From: Aquipseudomonas alcaligenes NBRC 14159
Lineage (GTDB): Bacteria; Pseudomonadota; Gammaproteobacteria; Pseudomonadales; Pseudomonadaceae
NCBI RefSeq assembly: GCF_000467105.1
Contig: NZ_BATI01000020.1
Span: forward strand, 1 to 64,000
Reading direction: 5' to 3'
Length of the DNA stretch: 64,000 nucleotides
The notes under the pieces were generated by a model. It made no database searches, was not told the origin of the DNA, and saw only the letters and a list, made by a program, of their open reading frames with translations. Positions 47,732 to 59,152 of the stretch are shown one piece after another (position 1 is the stretch's first letter; every line of letters begins with the position of its first letter). Position numbers and translations under genes: made by a program.

Positions 47732-47742
47732 GGCGCCGGTGC
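47718..47742. terminator. Perfect palindrome around the tldD stop codon
   Basis: GCACCGGCGCC (47718-47728) and GGCGCCGGTGC (47732-47742) form an 11-bp stem whose 3-nt loop is the tldD TGA stop. It lies between convergent tldD and darP. No U-tract follows on either strand, so it may protect the 3' end or act with Rho rather than as a simple terminator. Confidence 0.5.
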
Positions 47743-47755
47743 GGGACGCGCCCGG

Positions 47756-48277
47756 TTAACGCAGGCCGCGCTGGACCTCGTCCAGATCGCGGATGTATTT
47801 GAAGACTTTGCGCGCGGCGGCGGGCGGCTTGTTGTGGGCCGCTTCATGCTGGGCATGGCGGATCAGGCTGCGCAGGTGCTGGCGGTCGGCTTCCGGATAG
47901 TCGGCGACGAAACTCTCCAGGGTGCTGTCGTCGCCGGTGATCAGGCGGTCACGCCAGCGCTCCAGATTGTGGAAGCGCTCGTTGTATTCGCGGGTGGAGC
48001 TGTCGACCTGGTCGATCAGCGCCAGAATGGCGTCGATGTCCTGGTCGCGCATAAGCTTGCCGATGAACTGCACGTGGCGTTTCTTGGCGGCATTGGCCGT
48101 GTGCTTCGGGGCCTCGGCCAGGGCCTTGCGCAGGCCGTCGGTGATCGGCAGCTTGGCGATCAGCTCGGGCTTGAGGGTGGTCAGGCGGGCGCCGAGATCC
48201 TGCAGGGCGTGCAGTTCGCGCTTGATCTGGGTCTTGCTCTTCTCGCCGGAGAAGTCTTCGTCGTATGAATCAGCCAT
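47756..48277 (-). CDS. darP: Ribosome assembly factor DarP (YjgA)
   Basis: A 173-aa protein from the ATG at 48277 ([29 protein letters not shown]); upstream in-frame sequence to 48379 lacks a ribosome-binding site. The family pattern is clear: KSKTQIKRE near the N-terminus, [31 protein letters not shown], and [31 protein letters not shown] at the C-terminus. It is an all-helical, highly charged protein that associates with late 50S precursors and promotes peptidyl transferase centre maturation in E. coli. It is divergent from pmbA and convergent with tldD. Confidence 0.95.
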   Translation of the reverse strand: MADSYDEDFSGEKSKTQIKRELHALQDLGARLTTLKPELIAKLPITDGLRKALAEAPKHTANAAKKRHVQFIGKLMRDQDIDAILALIDQVDSSTREYNERFHNLERWRDRLITGDDSTLESFVADYPEADRQHLRSLIRHAQHEAAHNKPPAAARKVFKYIRDLDEVQRGLR

Positions 48278-48366
48278 GGGGGCGGTCCGGATGGAAACGC
48301 TGTCATGATAACCAGTCAGGGGGAGCCTGTCCGCAGCGGACCGGCCTCCCGTCGTTGGAGTGCAAC

Positions 48367-49713
48367 ATGAGTTCAGCACAAGCAGTGGGCCCGCAGGCCC
48401 TGCCGGACCTGCAGGCGCAGGTCGAGCAGATCATCGCCGAGGCGCGCCGCCAGGGCGCCAGCGCCTGTGAAGTGGCGGTGTCGATGGAGCAGGGCCTGTC
48501 CACCACGGTCCGCCAGGGCGAGGTCGAGACGGTCGAGTTCAACCGCGACCAGGGCTTCGGCATCACCCTGTACGTCGGCCAGCGTAAGGGCTCGGCCAGC
48601 ACCTCGGCGAGCGGCGAGGCGGCCATTCGCGAAACGGTGGCGGCGGCCTTGGCCATCGCCAAGCATGCCTCGGAAGACGATTGCGCCGGCCTCGCCGACG
48701 CCGCGCTGATGGCGCGCGAACTGCCGGACCTGGACCTCTATCACCCCTGGGCCATCGCGCCGGAGCAGGCGGTGGAACTGGCCCTGGCCTGCGAGGCGGC
48801 AGCCTTCGCTACCGACAAGCGCATCAGCAACGCCGACGGTACCAGCCTCAGCACCCATCAGGGCTGCCGCGTCTATGGCAACAGCCATGGCTTTGTCGGC
48901 GGCTATGCCAGCACCCGGCACAGCCTCAGTTGCGTGATGATCGCCGAAGGCGAGGGGCAGATGCAGCGCGACTACTGGTATGACGTCAACCGCCAGGGTG
49001 AGCTGCTCGCCGATCCGTTGTCGATCGGGCGCAAGGCCGCCGAGCGCAGCGTGGCGCGCCTCGGGGCGCGTCCGGTGCCGACGTGCGAGGTGCCGGTACT
49101 GTTTGCCGCGGAGCTGGCCACCGGCTTGTTCGGGCATTTCCTCGCGGCCATTTCCGGCGGCAACCTGTACCGCCATTCCTCGTTCCTCGAAGGGGCGCTG
49201 GGCCTGCGCCTGTTCCCCGAGTGGCTGAACCTCGACGAGCGCCCGCACATTCCGCGGGCCATGGGCAGCGCGACCTTCGATGGCGATGGTCTGGCCACCT
49301 ATGCCAAGCCCTTTGTCGCCGGTGGCGAGCTGGTCTCCTACGTCCTCGGTACCTATTCCGGGCGCAAGCTGGGCCTGCCCAGCACGGCCAATTCCGGGGG
49401 CGTGCACAACCTGTTCGTCAGCCATGGCGACGAGGACCAGCAGGCCCTGATCAAGCGTATGGGGCGTGGCCTGCTGGTCACCGAGCTGATGGGGCAGGGG
49501 CTCAACCTGGTCACTGGCGACTACTCGCGCGGCGCCGCCGGCTTCTGGGTGGAGAACGGCGAGATCCAGTTCCCGGTGCAGGAAGTGACCATCGCCGGCA
49601 ACCTCAAGGACATGTTCCGCCAGATCGTCGCGGTCGGCAGCGACCTTGAACTGCGCGGCAATATTCGCACCGGCTCGGTGCTGATCGAGCGCATGACCGT
49701 CGCCGGTAGCTGA
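48367..49713 (+). CDS. pmbA: Metalloprotease subunit PmbA (TldE)
   Basis: Partner of TldD, 448 aa. I start it at the ATG at 48367 with GGAG about 8 nt upstream; the open frame extends to 48265 through the intergenic region. It shares the fold of TldD ([61 protein letters not shown]) but has no HExxxH motif, as expected for the non-catalytic TldE half. The dimer's zinc site is in TldD. A strong terminator follows. Confidence 0.96.
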   Translation: MSSAQAVGPQALPDLQAQVEQIIAEARRQGASACEVAVSMEQGLSTTVRQGEVETVEFNRDQGFGITLYVGQRKGSASTSASGEAAIRETVAAALAIAKHASEDDCAGLADAALMARELPDLDLYHPWAIAPEQAVELALACEAAAFATDKRISNADGTSLSTHQGCRVYGNSHGFVGGYASTRHSLSCVMIAEGEGQMQRDYWYDVNRQGELLADPLSIGRKAAERSVARLGARPVPTCEVPVLFAAELATGLFGHFLAAISGGNLYRHSSFLEGALGLRLFPEWLNLDERPHIPRAMGSATFDGDGLATYAKPFVAGGELVSYVLGTYSGRKLGLPSTANSGGVHNLFVSHGDEDQQALIKRMGRGLLVTELMGQGLNLVTGDYSRGAAGFWVENGEIQFPVQEVTIAGNLKDMFRQIVAVGSDLELRGNIRTGSVLIERMTVAGS

Positions 49714-49727
49714 CCGGCTGCGTAACG

Positions 49728-49754
49728 AAAAAGGGGCCCGTGGGCCCCTTTTTT
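49728..49754. terminator. Bidirectional rho-independent terminator
   Basis: AAAAAGGGGCCC-GT-GGGCCCCTTTTTT lies between convergent pmbA (plus) and ptsO (minus). The GC-rich stem and flanking A- and T-runs give a good terminator on both strands. Confidence 0.92.
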
Positions 49755-49767
49755 CATGCGTCGGCGT

Positions 49768-50040
49768 TCACTCGCCTTCGTCGAACTTGTTGTCGATCAG
49801 TGCCACCAGAGCGTCCAGCGCCTGCTCGGCCTGTTCGCCCTCGCTGGACAGGTGCAGGCTGGTGCCCTTGCCGGCGGCCAGCATCATCACCGCCATAATG
49901 CTCTTGCCGTCCACCAACGCTTCCAGCGAGCGGCCCACGCGGACTTGGCAGGGGAAGCTGCTGGCCACGCCGACGAACTTGGCGGCGGCGCGCGCGTGCA
50001 GGCCGAGCTTGTTGATGATGGTGATCTCGCGGGTGGGCAT
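49768..50040 (-). CDS. ptsO: Nitrogen PTS phosphocarrier NPr (PtsO)
   Basis: HPr-like protein of the nitrogen phosphotransferase system, 90 aa from the ATG at 50040. The phosphorylated His15 is in NKLGLHARAAAKFV, and the Ser47 region is DGKSIMAVMMLAAGKG. It passes phosphate from EI-Ntr (PtsP, not in this window) to EIIA-Ntr (PtsN, 0.9 kb upstream), adjusting K+ transport, metabolism and polymer storage. The rapZ stop lies 8 bp before its start. Last gene of the rpoN-hpf-ptsN-rapZ-ptsO cluster. Confidence 0.96.
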   Translation of the reverse strand: MPTREITIINKLGLHARAAAKFVGVASSFPCQVRVGRSLEALVDGKSIMAVMMLAAGKGTSLHLSSEGEQAEQALDALVALIDNKFDEGE

Positions 50041-50048
50041 TGCAGTCC

Positions 50049-50906
50049 TTAGCCGAGGTCGCGATGGCGAACCTGGACGTTCTTCAGTACGGGTTTCAGG
50101 GCCTCGCCCAGGCGGTTGGCCAGGTACACCGAGCGATGGTGGCCGCCGGTACAGCCGATGGCGACGGTCACGTAGGCCCGGTTGCTGGCGGCGAAGCGCG
50201 GCAGCCACTTGTTCAGGTAGGCCTGGATGTCCTGGTACATCTCCTCGACATCCGGTTGTGCCGCCAGATACTCAGCCACCGGGGCTTCCAGGCCGGACAT
50301 GTCGCGCAGGTCCGGCTTCCAATAGGGGTTGGGCAGGCAGCGCACATCGAACACCAGGTCCGCGTCGACCGGCATGCCGCGCTTGAAGCCGAACGATTCG
50401 ACCAGGAAGGCGGTACCCGGTTCCGGCTTGTTCAGCAGGCGCAGCTTGATGCTGTCGCGCAGCTGGTAGAGGTTGAGGTGGGTGGTGTCGATCTTCAGGT
50501 CGGCCAGATCGATGATCGGCGCCAGCAGCTGGGCCTCGTCGCGGATGGCTTCGGCCAGGGCACGATCTTCATTGGTCAGCGGGTGGCGCCGGCGGGTCTC
50601 GGAGAAGCGCTTGAGCAGGGTCTCCTCGTCGGCATCGAGATACAGTACGTCGCACTGGATATGGCGGGCGCGCACCTCGTCGAGCAGCTCGGGAAAACGC
50701 TTGAGCTGGCTGGGCAGGTTGCGTGCGTCCACCGACACGGCGACCTGCGGGTGCAGCAGCTCGGTCTGCAGCAGGGCGCGCTCGGCCAGGTCCGGCAGCA
50801 GGCCGGCCGGCAGGTTGTCGATGCAGTAGAAACCGTTGTCTTCCAGCACGTCGAGGGCAGTGCTCTTGCCCGAACCGGAACGACCGCTGACGATGATCAG
50901 ACGCAT
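50049..50906 (-). CDS. rapZ: RNase adapter protein RapZ
   Basis: A 285-aa nucleotide-binding protein from the ATG at 50906 ([16 protein letters not shown], Walker A at 8-16). The C-terminal RNA-binding part has [26 protein letters not shown] and [21 protein letters not shown], hallmarks of RapZ/YvcJ. In E. coli RapZ binds glucosamine-6-phosphate, delivers the small RNA GlmZ to RNase E and so controls GlmS and cell-wall precursor supply. Pseudomonas lacks obvious GlmY/GlmZ as far as I know, so its target here may differ. It lies 13 bp after ptsN. Confidence 0.95.
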   Translation of the reverse strand: MRLIIVSGRSGSGKSTALDVLEDNGFYCIDNLPAGLLPDLAERALLQTELLHPQVAVSVDARNLPSQLKRFPELLDEVRARHIQCDVLYLDADEETLLKRFSETRRRHPLTNEDRALAEAIRDEAQLLAPIIDLADLKIDTTHLNLYQLRDSIKLRLLNKPEPGTAFLVESFGFKRGMPVDADLVFDVRCLPNPYWKPDLRDMSGLEAPVAEYLAAQPDVEEMYQDIQAYLNKWLPRFAASNRAYVTVAIGCTGGHHRSVYLANRLGEALKPVLKNVQVRHRDLG

Positions 50907-50919
50907 TACGCCCCCGTGT

Positions 50920-51384
50920 TCAGTGGCCGCTCTGGACGTCGACCACGACCTGGTACAGGCCCTCGTTGCTCTGCGCCTGGCGCAGCCGCTCGCGCACCTC
51001 TGCGCGGTCGAGCATGCTGGCGATCTGGCGCAGCAGCTCCAGGTGCTCGTCGGTCGCCGCTTCCGGCACCAGCAGGACGAACAGCAGGTCGACCGGTGCG
51101 CCGTCGATGGCGTCGAAGTCCACCGCCGCATCCAGGTGCAGCACGGCGCTGATCGGCGCCTGGCAGCCCGGCAGGCGGCAGTGGGGGATGGCGATGCCGT
51201 TGCCGAAGCCGGTGGAGCCGAGCTTCTCGCGGGCAATCAGGTTTTCGAAGATGTCCTGGGCGTCCAGATCGGTGAGATCGCGGGCAACCAGGTTGGCAAT
51301 CTGTTCGAGTACGCGTTTCTTGCTGCCTCCCGGCACGTTCACCAGGGAACGTGCGGGAGTCAGAATGGTTTCGAGTCGGATCAT
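50920..51384 (-). CDS. ptsN: Nitrogen PTS EIIA protein PtsN
   Basis: EIIA-Ntr, 154 aa. The active-site histidine is His68 in [14 protein letters not shown], and the PTS EIIA type-2 fold is supported by [30 protein letters not shown]. It is the end acceptor of the PtsP-NPr-PtsN relay and regulates other proteins according to phosphorylation state rather than moving sugar. 13 bp behind hpf. Confidence 0.96.
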   Translation of the reverse strand: MIRLETILTPARSLVNVPGGSKKRVLEQIANLVARDLTDLDAQDIFENLIAREKLGSTGFGNGIAIPHCRLPGCQAPISAVLHLDAAVDFDAIDGAPVDLLFVLLVPEAATDEHLELLRQIASMLDRAEVRERLRQAQSNEGLYQVVVDVQSGH

Positions 51385-51397
51385 GAGGGAGGTGGTG

Positions 51398-51706
51398 TCA
51401 GCGAGCCGTGGCGCCTTGCAGGCGACCCAGCTGCTTTTCCTTGTGCTTGATCAGTTGTCGGTCGAGTTTGTCGGTCAGCAGGTCGATGGCCGCATACATG
51501 TCTTCGTGCTCGGCGTTGGCCACGATTTCACCGCCGGCAATGTGCAGGGTCGCTTCGATCTTCTGCTTCAGCTTCTCGACCTCCATGATGACCTGCACAT
51601 TGGTGATCTTGTCGAAATGGCGTTCCAGCCGGCTCAACTTCTCGCCGACATAGTCACGCAGAGCGTCGGTCACATCCAGTTGATGTCCACTGATGTTGAC
51701 TTGCAT
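51398..51706 (-). CDS. hpf: Ribosome hibernation-promoting factor HPF (short form)
   Basis: A 102-aa protein: MQVNISGHQLDVTDALRDYVGEKLSRLERHFDKI, then HIAGGEIVANAEHEDMYAAIDLLTDKLDRQLIKHKEK. This is the short HPF/YfiA-type domain without the long-form C-terminal dimerisation domain. It binds the 30S decoding region and helps form inactive 100S ribosomes. A GGAGAAGC-type ribosome-binding site precedes the ATG. The 157-bp gap to rpoN shows no obvious promoter or RNA gene. Confidence 0.96.
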   Translation of the reverse strand: MQVNISGHQLDVTDALRDYVGEKLSRLERHFDKITNVQVIMEVEKLKQKIEATLHIAGGEIVANAEHEDMYAAIDLLTDKLDRQLIKHKEKQLGRLQGATAR

Positions 51707-51863
51707 ACCGCTTCTCCTTGTTGCCTGGTGTAAGAGACAGACTAGCTTGCCTGCCGCCGTAACACGTTGGCTGAAAGGGCTGGTGCACTGCGGGCCATGC
51801 TTCCCCCATGCAGGGTATCTGGCGCTCGGTACGGTGGTGCAGAAGCCTTCCGCTCAGGGCCGC

Positions 51864-53366
<1,503 letters not shown>

Positions 53367-53446
53367 GGTATGGGGCTGGGTACCTTGTTCACTTGCCGGC
53401 GCGCGGCGCCATCCACTGCAGGGCGGCGAACCGCCTTAGGAAGCAA

Positions 53447-53452
53447 ATTATA
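53447..53452 (-). promoter_or_regulatory. -10 box of a probable rpoN promoter
   Basis: TATAAT on the minus strand (plus ATTATA) lies about 80 bp upstream of the rpoN start in the lptB-rpoN gap. No good -35 hexamer stands 16-18 bp upstream, so the promoter may be weak or activator-dependent. Confidence 0.45.
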
Positions 53453-53486
53453 TGCCTGACCTTGAATGATTCTAGCCCTTTGCGCA

Positions 53487-53502
53487 AGCCCCGCACGGGG
53501 CT
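53487..53502 (-). terminator. Hairpin after lptB
   Basis: AGCCCCG-TG-CGGGGCT begins 4 bp after the lptB stop. The stem is short and lacks a U-tract, so it may only weakly separate lptB from rpoN. Confidence 0.4.
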
Positions 53503-53506
53503 CGGC

Positions 53507-54231
<725 letters not shown>

Positions 54232-54232
<1 letters not shown>

Positions 54233-54777
54233 TACTGCGCCTGCCCCGCTTGGCCGTCTTTCTTGCGCGGTTGCAGGATCATGTCGATGCGCGGGCGCGG
54301 CATCGAGACGTTGCTGCCCGTGGCGCGGCCGGCGTTGACGATCTGGCGCTGGGTGTCATAGACGATCTTCTCGCCTTCGAAGGTATTACCCTGCTGGATC
54401 ACCTTGGCCTGGTCGATCAGGACGATGCGCTCGTTGGTCGCGTAGTACTGGATGGTCAGGCCGTAGGCCTTGACGATGTCCTTGTCGGCGGAAGGCTTCT
54501 GCTCGTAATAGGCCGGTTTGCCCACCGAGGTGAAGACTTCGATTTCGCCATTGGCATCCTGGGTGATGGTCACGGTGTCGCCGGTGATCTTCAGGGTGCC
54601 CTGAGTGATCACCACGCCGCCGCGGTAGACCGCCACGCCTTGTTTGTCGTCCAGTTCTGCGCTGTCTGCCTGCACCCGGATCGGTTGGTCGCGGTCGCTG
54701 GGCAGGGCCCAGGCACTGGCGCTTCCGAGCGCGGCGCCCAGGCTGAGCAGTAGGGGGAAGGTTTTAACGAACCTCAT
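54232..54777 (-). CDS. lptA: LPS transport periplasmic protein LptA (LptH)
   Basis: A 181-aa beta-jellyroll protein with a signal peptide ending in AWA (mature [40 protein letters not shown]). The OstA-fold core is the bridge for LPS between the LptC and LptD ends of the transport machine; in P. aeruginosa it is called LptH. It overlaps lptC by 14 bp and lptB by 1 bp, so the three are translated as a unit. The C-terminus is basic and glutamine-rich ([13 protein letters not shown]). Confidence 0.95.
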
Positions 54778-55333
54778 GCTGGCCTCTTACGTTGGACAGC
54801 AAGTCGATCTTGCCGTCGTTCATGTACGCTTTCATTCCCTGTGCCGTGGTCACCCCATTGGCGGCCTCGATTCTAACGGCTTGCTGGGTCTGCGCATATT
54901 CTTTGTCTGGGAATACGGTGGCGCGGCTGGTGGTGATCACGGTGGGGCGGTTCTGCGCATCGGTGCGGGCGATGCGCACGTTATCGATCAGTTCGACCTG
55001 CTTGCCCTCCGGCGCGACCTCGCCCTTGTCGCTGCGCACATGCCAGGGGTACTGGGTGCCGCGGTACAGCTGCAGGTCGGGTTTTTCCACCAGGGTGATG
55101 TCGCTGGCCTTGATGTGCTCCAGCTTGGTGGCGGTCATTTCGTACTGCAGTTGGCCGTCTGTCTGGAACTGCTGGGCGCTGGCGCCGACCACGTAGAAGT
55201 CGATGGTGGTGTCGGATTCGGCGGCCGCCTGGCGCTCCATGAAGCTTTCCGGGCGGACGTTCCAGTAGCCAAGGGCACCGACCAGGGCTACCGCCAGCAG
55301 GCCGATGACGTAATTGCGCAGTTTGCCGTTCAT
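54764..55333 (-). CDS. lptC: LPS export protein LptC
   Basis: A 189-aa bitopic protein: one membrane anchor (about 6-24, YVIGLLAVALVGALGYW) and a periplasmic beta-jellyroll (residues 35-185, DTTIDFYVVGASAQQFQTDGQL, and QVELIDNVRIARTDAQNRPTVITTSRATVFPDKE). It receives LPS from LptB2FG and passes it to LptA. Position between kdsC and lptA is the standard order. Confidence 0.94.
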   Translation of the reverse strand: MNGKLRNYVIGLLAVALVGALGYWNVRPESFMERQAAAESDTTIDFYVVGASAQQFQTDGQLQYEMTATKLEHIKASDITLVEKPDLQLYRGTQYPWHVRSDKGEVAPEGKQVELIDNVRIARTDAQNRPTVITTSRATVFPDKEYAQTQQAVRIEAANGVTTAQGMKAYMNDGKIDLLSNVRGQHEVR

Positions 55334-55343
55334 GGGGCGATTC

Positions 55344-55868
55344 CTAGAGGTAGGCAGCCTGGGCGGCTTCCAGCGTGCCCTGGGCGCGCATGATCAGCTC
55401 GCAGAATTCGCGGGCGGCGCCTTCGCCGCCGCGGGCGGCGGTCACGCCATGGGCGTGCTGGCGGACGAAGTCGTCGGCGCTGGCCACGGCCATGCCCAGG
55501 CCGACGCGACGGATCACCGGCAGATCGGGCAGATCGTCACCCAGATACGCGACCTGCTCATAGGACAAGCCCAGCTCGCCGAGCAGTTCATCCAGAACGA
55601 CAAGCTTGTCCTCGCGGCCCTGGTACAGGTGCTGGATGCCCAGGTTCTGCGCGCGGCGTTCGACCACCGGGGTCTTGCGTCCGCTGATGATGGCGGTGCG
55701 CACCCCAGAGTTGATCAGCATCTTGATGCCGTGGCCGTCGAGGGTGTTGAAGGTCTTGAACTCGCTGCCATCCGTGAGGAAGTACAGGCGGCCGTCGGTG
55801 AGCACGCCGTCGACGTCGAAGATGGCCAGTTTCACGCCCTTGGCGCGTTGCAGTAGGTTGGCAGTCAT
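55344..55868 (-). CDS. kdsC: 3-deoxy-D-manno-octulosonate 8-phosphate phosphatase KdsC
   Basis: A 174-aa HAD phosphatase. Motif I is IFDVDGVLTDG with catalytic Asp18 and Asp20, motif II is TAIISGRKTPVV, and the C-terminal Asp pair is YLGDDLPDLPVIRR. It removes phosphate from Kdo-8-phosphate in the Kdo pathway for LPS inner core. It directly abuts kdsD (no gap) and precedes lptC by 10 bp. Confidence 0.96.
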   Translation of the reverse strand: MTANLLQRAKGVKLAIFDVDGVLTDGRLYFLTDGSEFKTFNTLDGHGIKMLINSGVRTAIISGRKTPVVERRAQNLGIQHLYQGREDKLVVLDELLGELGLSYEQVAYLGDDLPDLPVIRRVGLGMAVASADDFVRQHAHGVTAARGGEGAAREFCELIMRAQGTLEAAQAAYL

Positions 55869-56843
55869 TTACATCACTCCGGCGCGCAGCAGGTCGTGCA
55901 TGTTGAGGGCGCCAACCGGCTTGTCCTCGTCATCGACCACCACCAGCGCGTTGATCTTGTGGTCTTCCATGATTTTCAGCGCCTCGGCGGCGAGCATCTC
56001 GGCGCGGGCGGTCTTGCCGTGCAGGGTCATCACCTGGTCGATGCTGGCCTCGCGCACGTCGATGCTCTTGTCCAGGGTGCGGCGCAGGTCGCCGTCGGTG
56101 AAGATGCCGGCCAGTTTGCCGTCGGCTTCGATGATCACGGTCATGCCCAGGCCCTTGCGGGTCATTTCCAGCAGCGCATCGCGCAGCGAGGTGCCGCGCG
56201 ACACCAGCGGCAGACGCGCGCCGGCGTGCATCACGTTCTCCACCTTGAGCAGCAGGCGTCGGCCAAGGGCGCCGCCCGGGTGGGAGAAAGCGAAGTCTTC
56301 GGCGGTGAAGCCGCGAGCTTCCAGCAGGGCAATGGCCAGGGCGTCGCCGATTACCAGGGAGACGGTGGTGGAGGAGGTCGGTGCCAGGTTCAGCGGGCAG
56401 GCTTCCTGGGCAACGCGGGCGTCCAGATTGACTTCGGCGGCCTTGGCCAGTGGCGACTCCGGGTTGCCAGTCATGCTGATCAGCTGGATGCCGAGGCGCT
56501 TGATCAGCGGCAGCAGGGTGACGATTTCCGCGGTGGAGCCGGAGTTGGACAGGGCCAGCACCACGTCGTCCTTGGTGATCATGCCCATGTCGCCGTGGCT
56601 GGCCTCGGCCGGGTGCACGAAGAAGGCCGGCGTGCCGGTGCTGGCCAGGGTGGCGGCGATCTTGTTGCCGATGTGCCCGGACTTGCCCATGCCGACCACC
56701 ACGACGCGGCCCTTGCAGGTCAGGATCATTTCGCAGGCGCGTACGAAATCGGCGTCGATGCGAGTCAGCAGGCTCTCGACGGCCTCGGCTTCGAGGCGGA
56801 TGGTGCGCTGCGCGGATTGGATCAGGTCGCTGGTCTGGCTCAT
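55869..56843 (-). CDS. kdsD: Arabinose-5-phosphate isomerase KdsD
   Basis: A 324-aa enzyme from the ATG at 56843 (MSQTSDLIQSAQRTIRLE); the upstream in-frame start at 56906 is not supported. An N-terminal SIS domain (about 40-175, GKSGHIGNKIAATLASTGTPAFFVHPAEASHGDMG) and two C-terminal CBS domains (about 205-324) are evident. It converts ribulose-5-phosphate to arabinose-5-phosphate, the first step of Kdo synthesis. It is the first gene of the kdsDC-lptCAB group and divergent from mlaF. Confidence 0.96.
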   Translation of the reverse strand: MSQTSDLIQSAQRTIRLEAEAVESLLTRIDADFVRACEMILTCKGRVVVVGMGKSGHIGNKIAATLASTGTPAFFVHPAEASHGDMGMITKDDVVLALSNSGSTAEIVTLLPLIKRLGIQLISMTGNPESPLAKAAEVNLDARVAQEACPLNLAPTSSTTVSLVIGDALAIALLEARGFTAEDFAFSHPGGALGRRLLLKVENVMHAGARLPLVSRGTSLRDALLEMTRKGLGMTVIIEADGKLAGIFTDGDLRRTLDKSIDVREASIDQVMTLHGKTARAEMLAAEALKIMEDHKINALVVVDDEDKPVGALNMHDLLRAGVM

Positions 56844-56955
56844 GGATGCTTCGCGGGACTCGACATAAAAGGAAGCGAGTATAACGACAAAGCCGCCTCG
56901 GCTCACCTGACGCGCGCTGTGATCGCTGCATCTTGTGACAAAAGGTTGCAGCGGC

Positions 56956-56985
56956 TTGGGCTGCAGGGCCCGCCGATGCTATATT
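56956..56985 (+). promoter_or_regulatory. Possible sigma-70 promoter of the mla operon
   Basis: TTGGGC (56956-56961) and TATATT (56980-56985) are 18 bp apart and about 95 bp upstream of the mlaF start, in the 235-bp kdsD-mlaF divergent gap. The -10 is good (5 of 6) and the -35 modest. Confidence 0.45.
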
Positions 56986-57078
56986 CCGCGCCCTGTTCGG
57001 CCCTGACTGCGGCGCCAGGTATCCCCGTCGCGGGTTATGGCGTCTGACCCAGGAAGGGCTGTGTAACAAGGAGTTTGG

Positions 57079-57888
57079 ATGAGCGCCGAGAATGCCTATG
57101 CCGTCGAGTTGAAGGGGCTGACCTTCAAACGTGGCGCGCGCAACATCTTCGACAACGTCGATATCCGCATACCGCGTGGCAAGGTCACCGGCATCATGGG
57201 GCCGTCCGGCTGTGGCAAGACCACGCTGCTGCGCCTGATTGCCGCTCAGCTCAAGCCCGCCAGCGGCGAGGTCTGGGTCAACGGACAGAACCTGCCGAGC
57301 CTGTCGCGCAGCGATCTTTTCGACATGCGCAAGCAGTTCGGCGTGCTGTTCCAGAGCGGAGCGCTGTTCACCGACCTGGATGTGTTCGAGAACGTGGCCT
57401 TCCCGCTGCGCGTGCACACCCAGCTGTCCGACGAGATGATTCGCGACATCGTGCTGATGAAGCTGCAGGCCGTGGGCCTGCGTGGCGCCGTCGAGCTGAT
57501 GCCGGATGAGCTGTCCGGCGGCATGAAGCGCCGCGTGGCATTGGCTCGCGCGATCGCCCTGGACCCGCAGATTCTCATGTACGACGAGCCGTTCGTCGGC
57601 CAGGACCCCATCGCCATGGGGGTGCTGGTGCGCCTGATTCGCCTGCTCAACGATGCCCTCGGCATCACCAGCATCGTGGTGTCCCATGACCTGGCCGAGA
57701 CCGCCAGCATTGCCGACTACATCTATGTGGTGGGCGATGGCCAGGTGCTGGGGCAAGGCACGCCGGCTGAGCTGATGAGCTCCACCAATCCGCGCATCCA
57801 GCAGTTCATGAAAGGTATTCCGGACGGTCCGGTACCTTTCCACTACCCGGCTCCGGGCTACCTCGACGATTTGCTGGGAGCGCGCTGA
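57079..57888 (+). CDS. mlaF: Phospholipid ABC transporter ATPase MlaF
   Basis: A 269-aa ABC ATPase. Walker [10 protein letters not shown] is at 41-49, the signature is [15 protein letters not shown] near residue 145, and Walker B is [12 protein letters not shown]. The sequence [26 protein letters not shown] is typical of the MlaF class. It drives the MlaFEDB complex, which maintains outer-membrane lipid asymmetry. AAGGAG lies before the ATG. Next gene overlaps by one base. Confidence 0.97.
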   Translation: MSAENAYAVELKGLTFKRGARNIFDNVDIRIPRGKVTGIMGPSGCGKTTLLRLIAAQLKPASGEVWVNGQNLPSLSRSDLFDMRKQFGVLFQSGALFTDLDVFENVAFPLRVHTQLSDEMIRDIVLMKLQAVGLRGAVELMPDELSGGMKRRVALARAIALDPQILMYDEPFVGQDPIAMGVLVRLIRLLNDALGITSIVVSHDLAETASIADYIYVVGDGQVLGQGTPAELMSSTNPRIQQFMKGIPDGPVPFHYPAPGYLDDLLGAR

Positions 57889-58685
57889 TGCGTAGGAAGT
57901 CCCCTATTGAACGCGTGGCCCTGCTTGGGCGCGCGGGTATAGATGTGGTGCAGGCCATGGGGCGTTCGTCCCTGTTCCTGCTCAGTTCGCTGTTTGGTCG
58001 CAGCGGCCTGCGCAACGGCGGCCAGTTGCTGATCCGCCAGCTCTACTCGGTAGGCGTGCTGTCGCTGCCGATCATCATTGTCGCCGGTCTGTTCATCGGC
58101 ATGGTGCTGGCGCTGCAGGGTTACAACATCCTCACCAGTTACGGCTCGGAGCAGGCGGTGGGGCAGATGGTTGCCCTGACCCTGTTGCGCGAACTGGGCC
58201 CGGTGGTCACCGGCCTGCTGTTCGCCGGACGTGCCGGCTCGGCGCTGACCGCCGAGATCGGCAACATGAAGTCCACCGAGCAGCTGTCCAGCCTGGAAAT
58301 GATCGGTGTCGACCCGCTCAAGTACATCATCGCCCCGCGCCTGTGGGCCGGTTTCATCTCCATGCCGCTGCTGGCCGCGATCTTCAGTGTGGTCGGTATC
58401 TGGGGCGGGGCGATGGTCGCCGTCGACTGGCTCGGTGTCTATGAAGGCTCGTTCTGGTCGAACATGCAGAACAGCGTGCAGTTCACCGAAGATGTGCTCA
58501 ATGGTGTGATCAAGAGCGTGGTGTTCGCCTTCGTGGTGACCTGGATCGCCGTGTTCCAGGGCTATGACTGCGAGCCCACCTCGGAAGGCATCAGTCGTGC
58601 CACTACCAAGACCGTGGTCTACGCCTCCCTGGCCGTCCTCGGCCTCGACTTTATTCTGACCGCCCTGATGTTTGGAGATCTCTGA
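57888..58685 (+). CDS. mlaE: Phospholipid ABC transporter permease MlaE
   Basis: A 265-aa integral membrane protein of the MlaE family. It has five to six hydrophobic segments and the conserved central block [33 protein letters not shown]. Its start lies inside the mlaF stop (TGATG), and its stop overlaps the mlaD start. It forms the membrane core of MlaFEDB. Confidence 0.97.
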   Translation: MRRKSPIERVALLGRAGIDVVQAMGRSSLFLLSSLFGRSGLRNGGQLLIRQLYSVGVLSLPIIIVAGLFIGMVLALQGYNILTSYGSEQAVGQMVALTLLRELGPVVTGLLFAGRAGSALTAEIGNMKSTEQLSSLEMIGVDPLKYIIAPRLWAGFISMPLLAAIFSVVGIWGGAMVAVDWLGVYEGSFWSNMQNSVQFTEDVLNGVIKSVVFAFVVTWIAVFQGYDCEPTSEGISRATTKTVVYASLAVLGLDFILTALMFGDL

Positions 58686-59152
58686 TGCAAAGCCGCTCCC
58701 TGGAAATTGGCGTCGGCCTGTTCCTGCTGGCCGGACTGCTGGCGTTGCTGCTGCTTGCCCTGCGGGTCAGCGGCCTGTCGGCCACGAGTTCGGGCGATAC
58801 CTATAAGCTGTATGCGAACTTCGACAATATTGCCGGTCTGACTGTCAGGGCCAAGGTCACCATGGCCGGCGTGACCATCGGCAAGGTCACTGCCATCGAC
58901 CTGGATCGCGACAGCTACACCGGTCGCGTGACCATGGAGATCGAAAAGCGCGTCGACAACCTGCCGCTCGATTCCACGGCGTCCATCCTCACGGCCGGCC
59001 TGCTGGGTGAGAAGTACATCGGCATCAGCGTCGGCGGCGAGGAAGACCTGCTCGCGGACGGCGCCACCATTCACGACACCCAGTCGGCGCTGGTACTGGA
59101 AGACCTGATTGGCAAATTCCTGATGAACTCGGTGAACAAGGACAGCAAATGA
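58685..59152 (+). CDS. mlaD: Phospholipid-binding MCE protein MlaD
   Basis: A 155-aa protein with an N-terminal membrane anchor (about 7-26) and one MCE domain (about 38-118, YKLYANFDNIAGLTVRAKVTMAGVTIGKVTAIDLD). It forms a hexameric periplasmic ring on MlaFEB through which lipids pass. Overlaps mlaE by one base and mlaC by four. Confidence 0.96.
   Translation: MQSRSLEIGVGLFLLAGLLALLLLALRVSGLSATSSGDTYKLYANFDNIAGLTVRAKVTMAGVTIGKVTAIDLDRDSYTGRVTMEIEKRVDNLPLDSTASILTAGLLGEKYIGISVGGEEDLLADGATIHDTQSALVLEDLIGKFLMNSVNKDSK

Noticed and set aside
51780..51830. Sigma-54-like promoter (minus-strand TGGCCCGCAGTGCA) near hpf
   Set aside because: GG and GC elements are one base too close for a functional -24/-12 promoter, and the flanks do not match.
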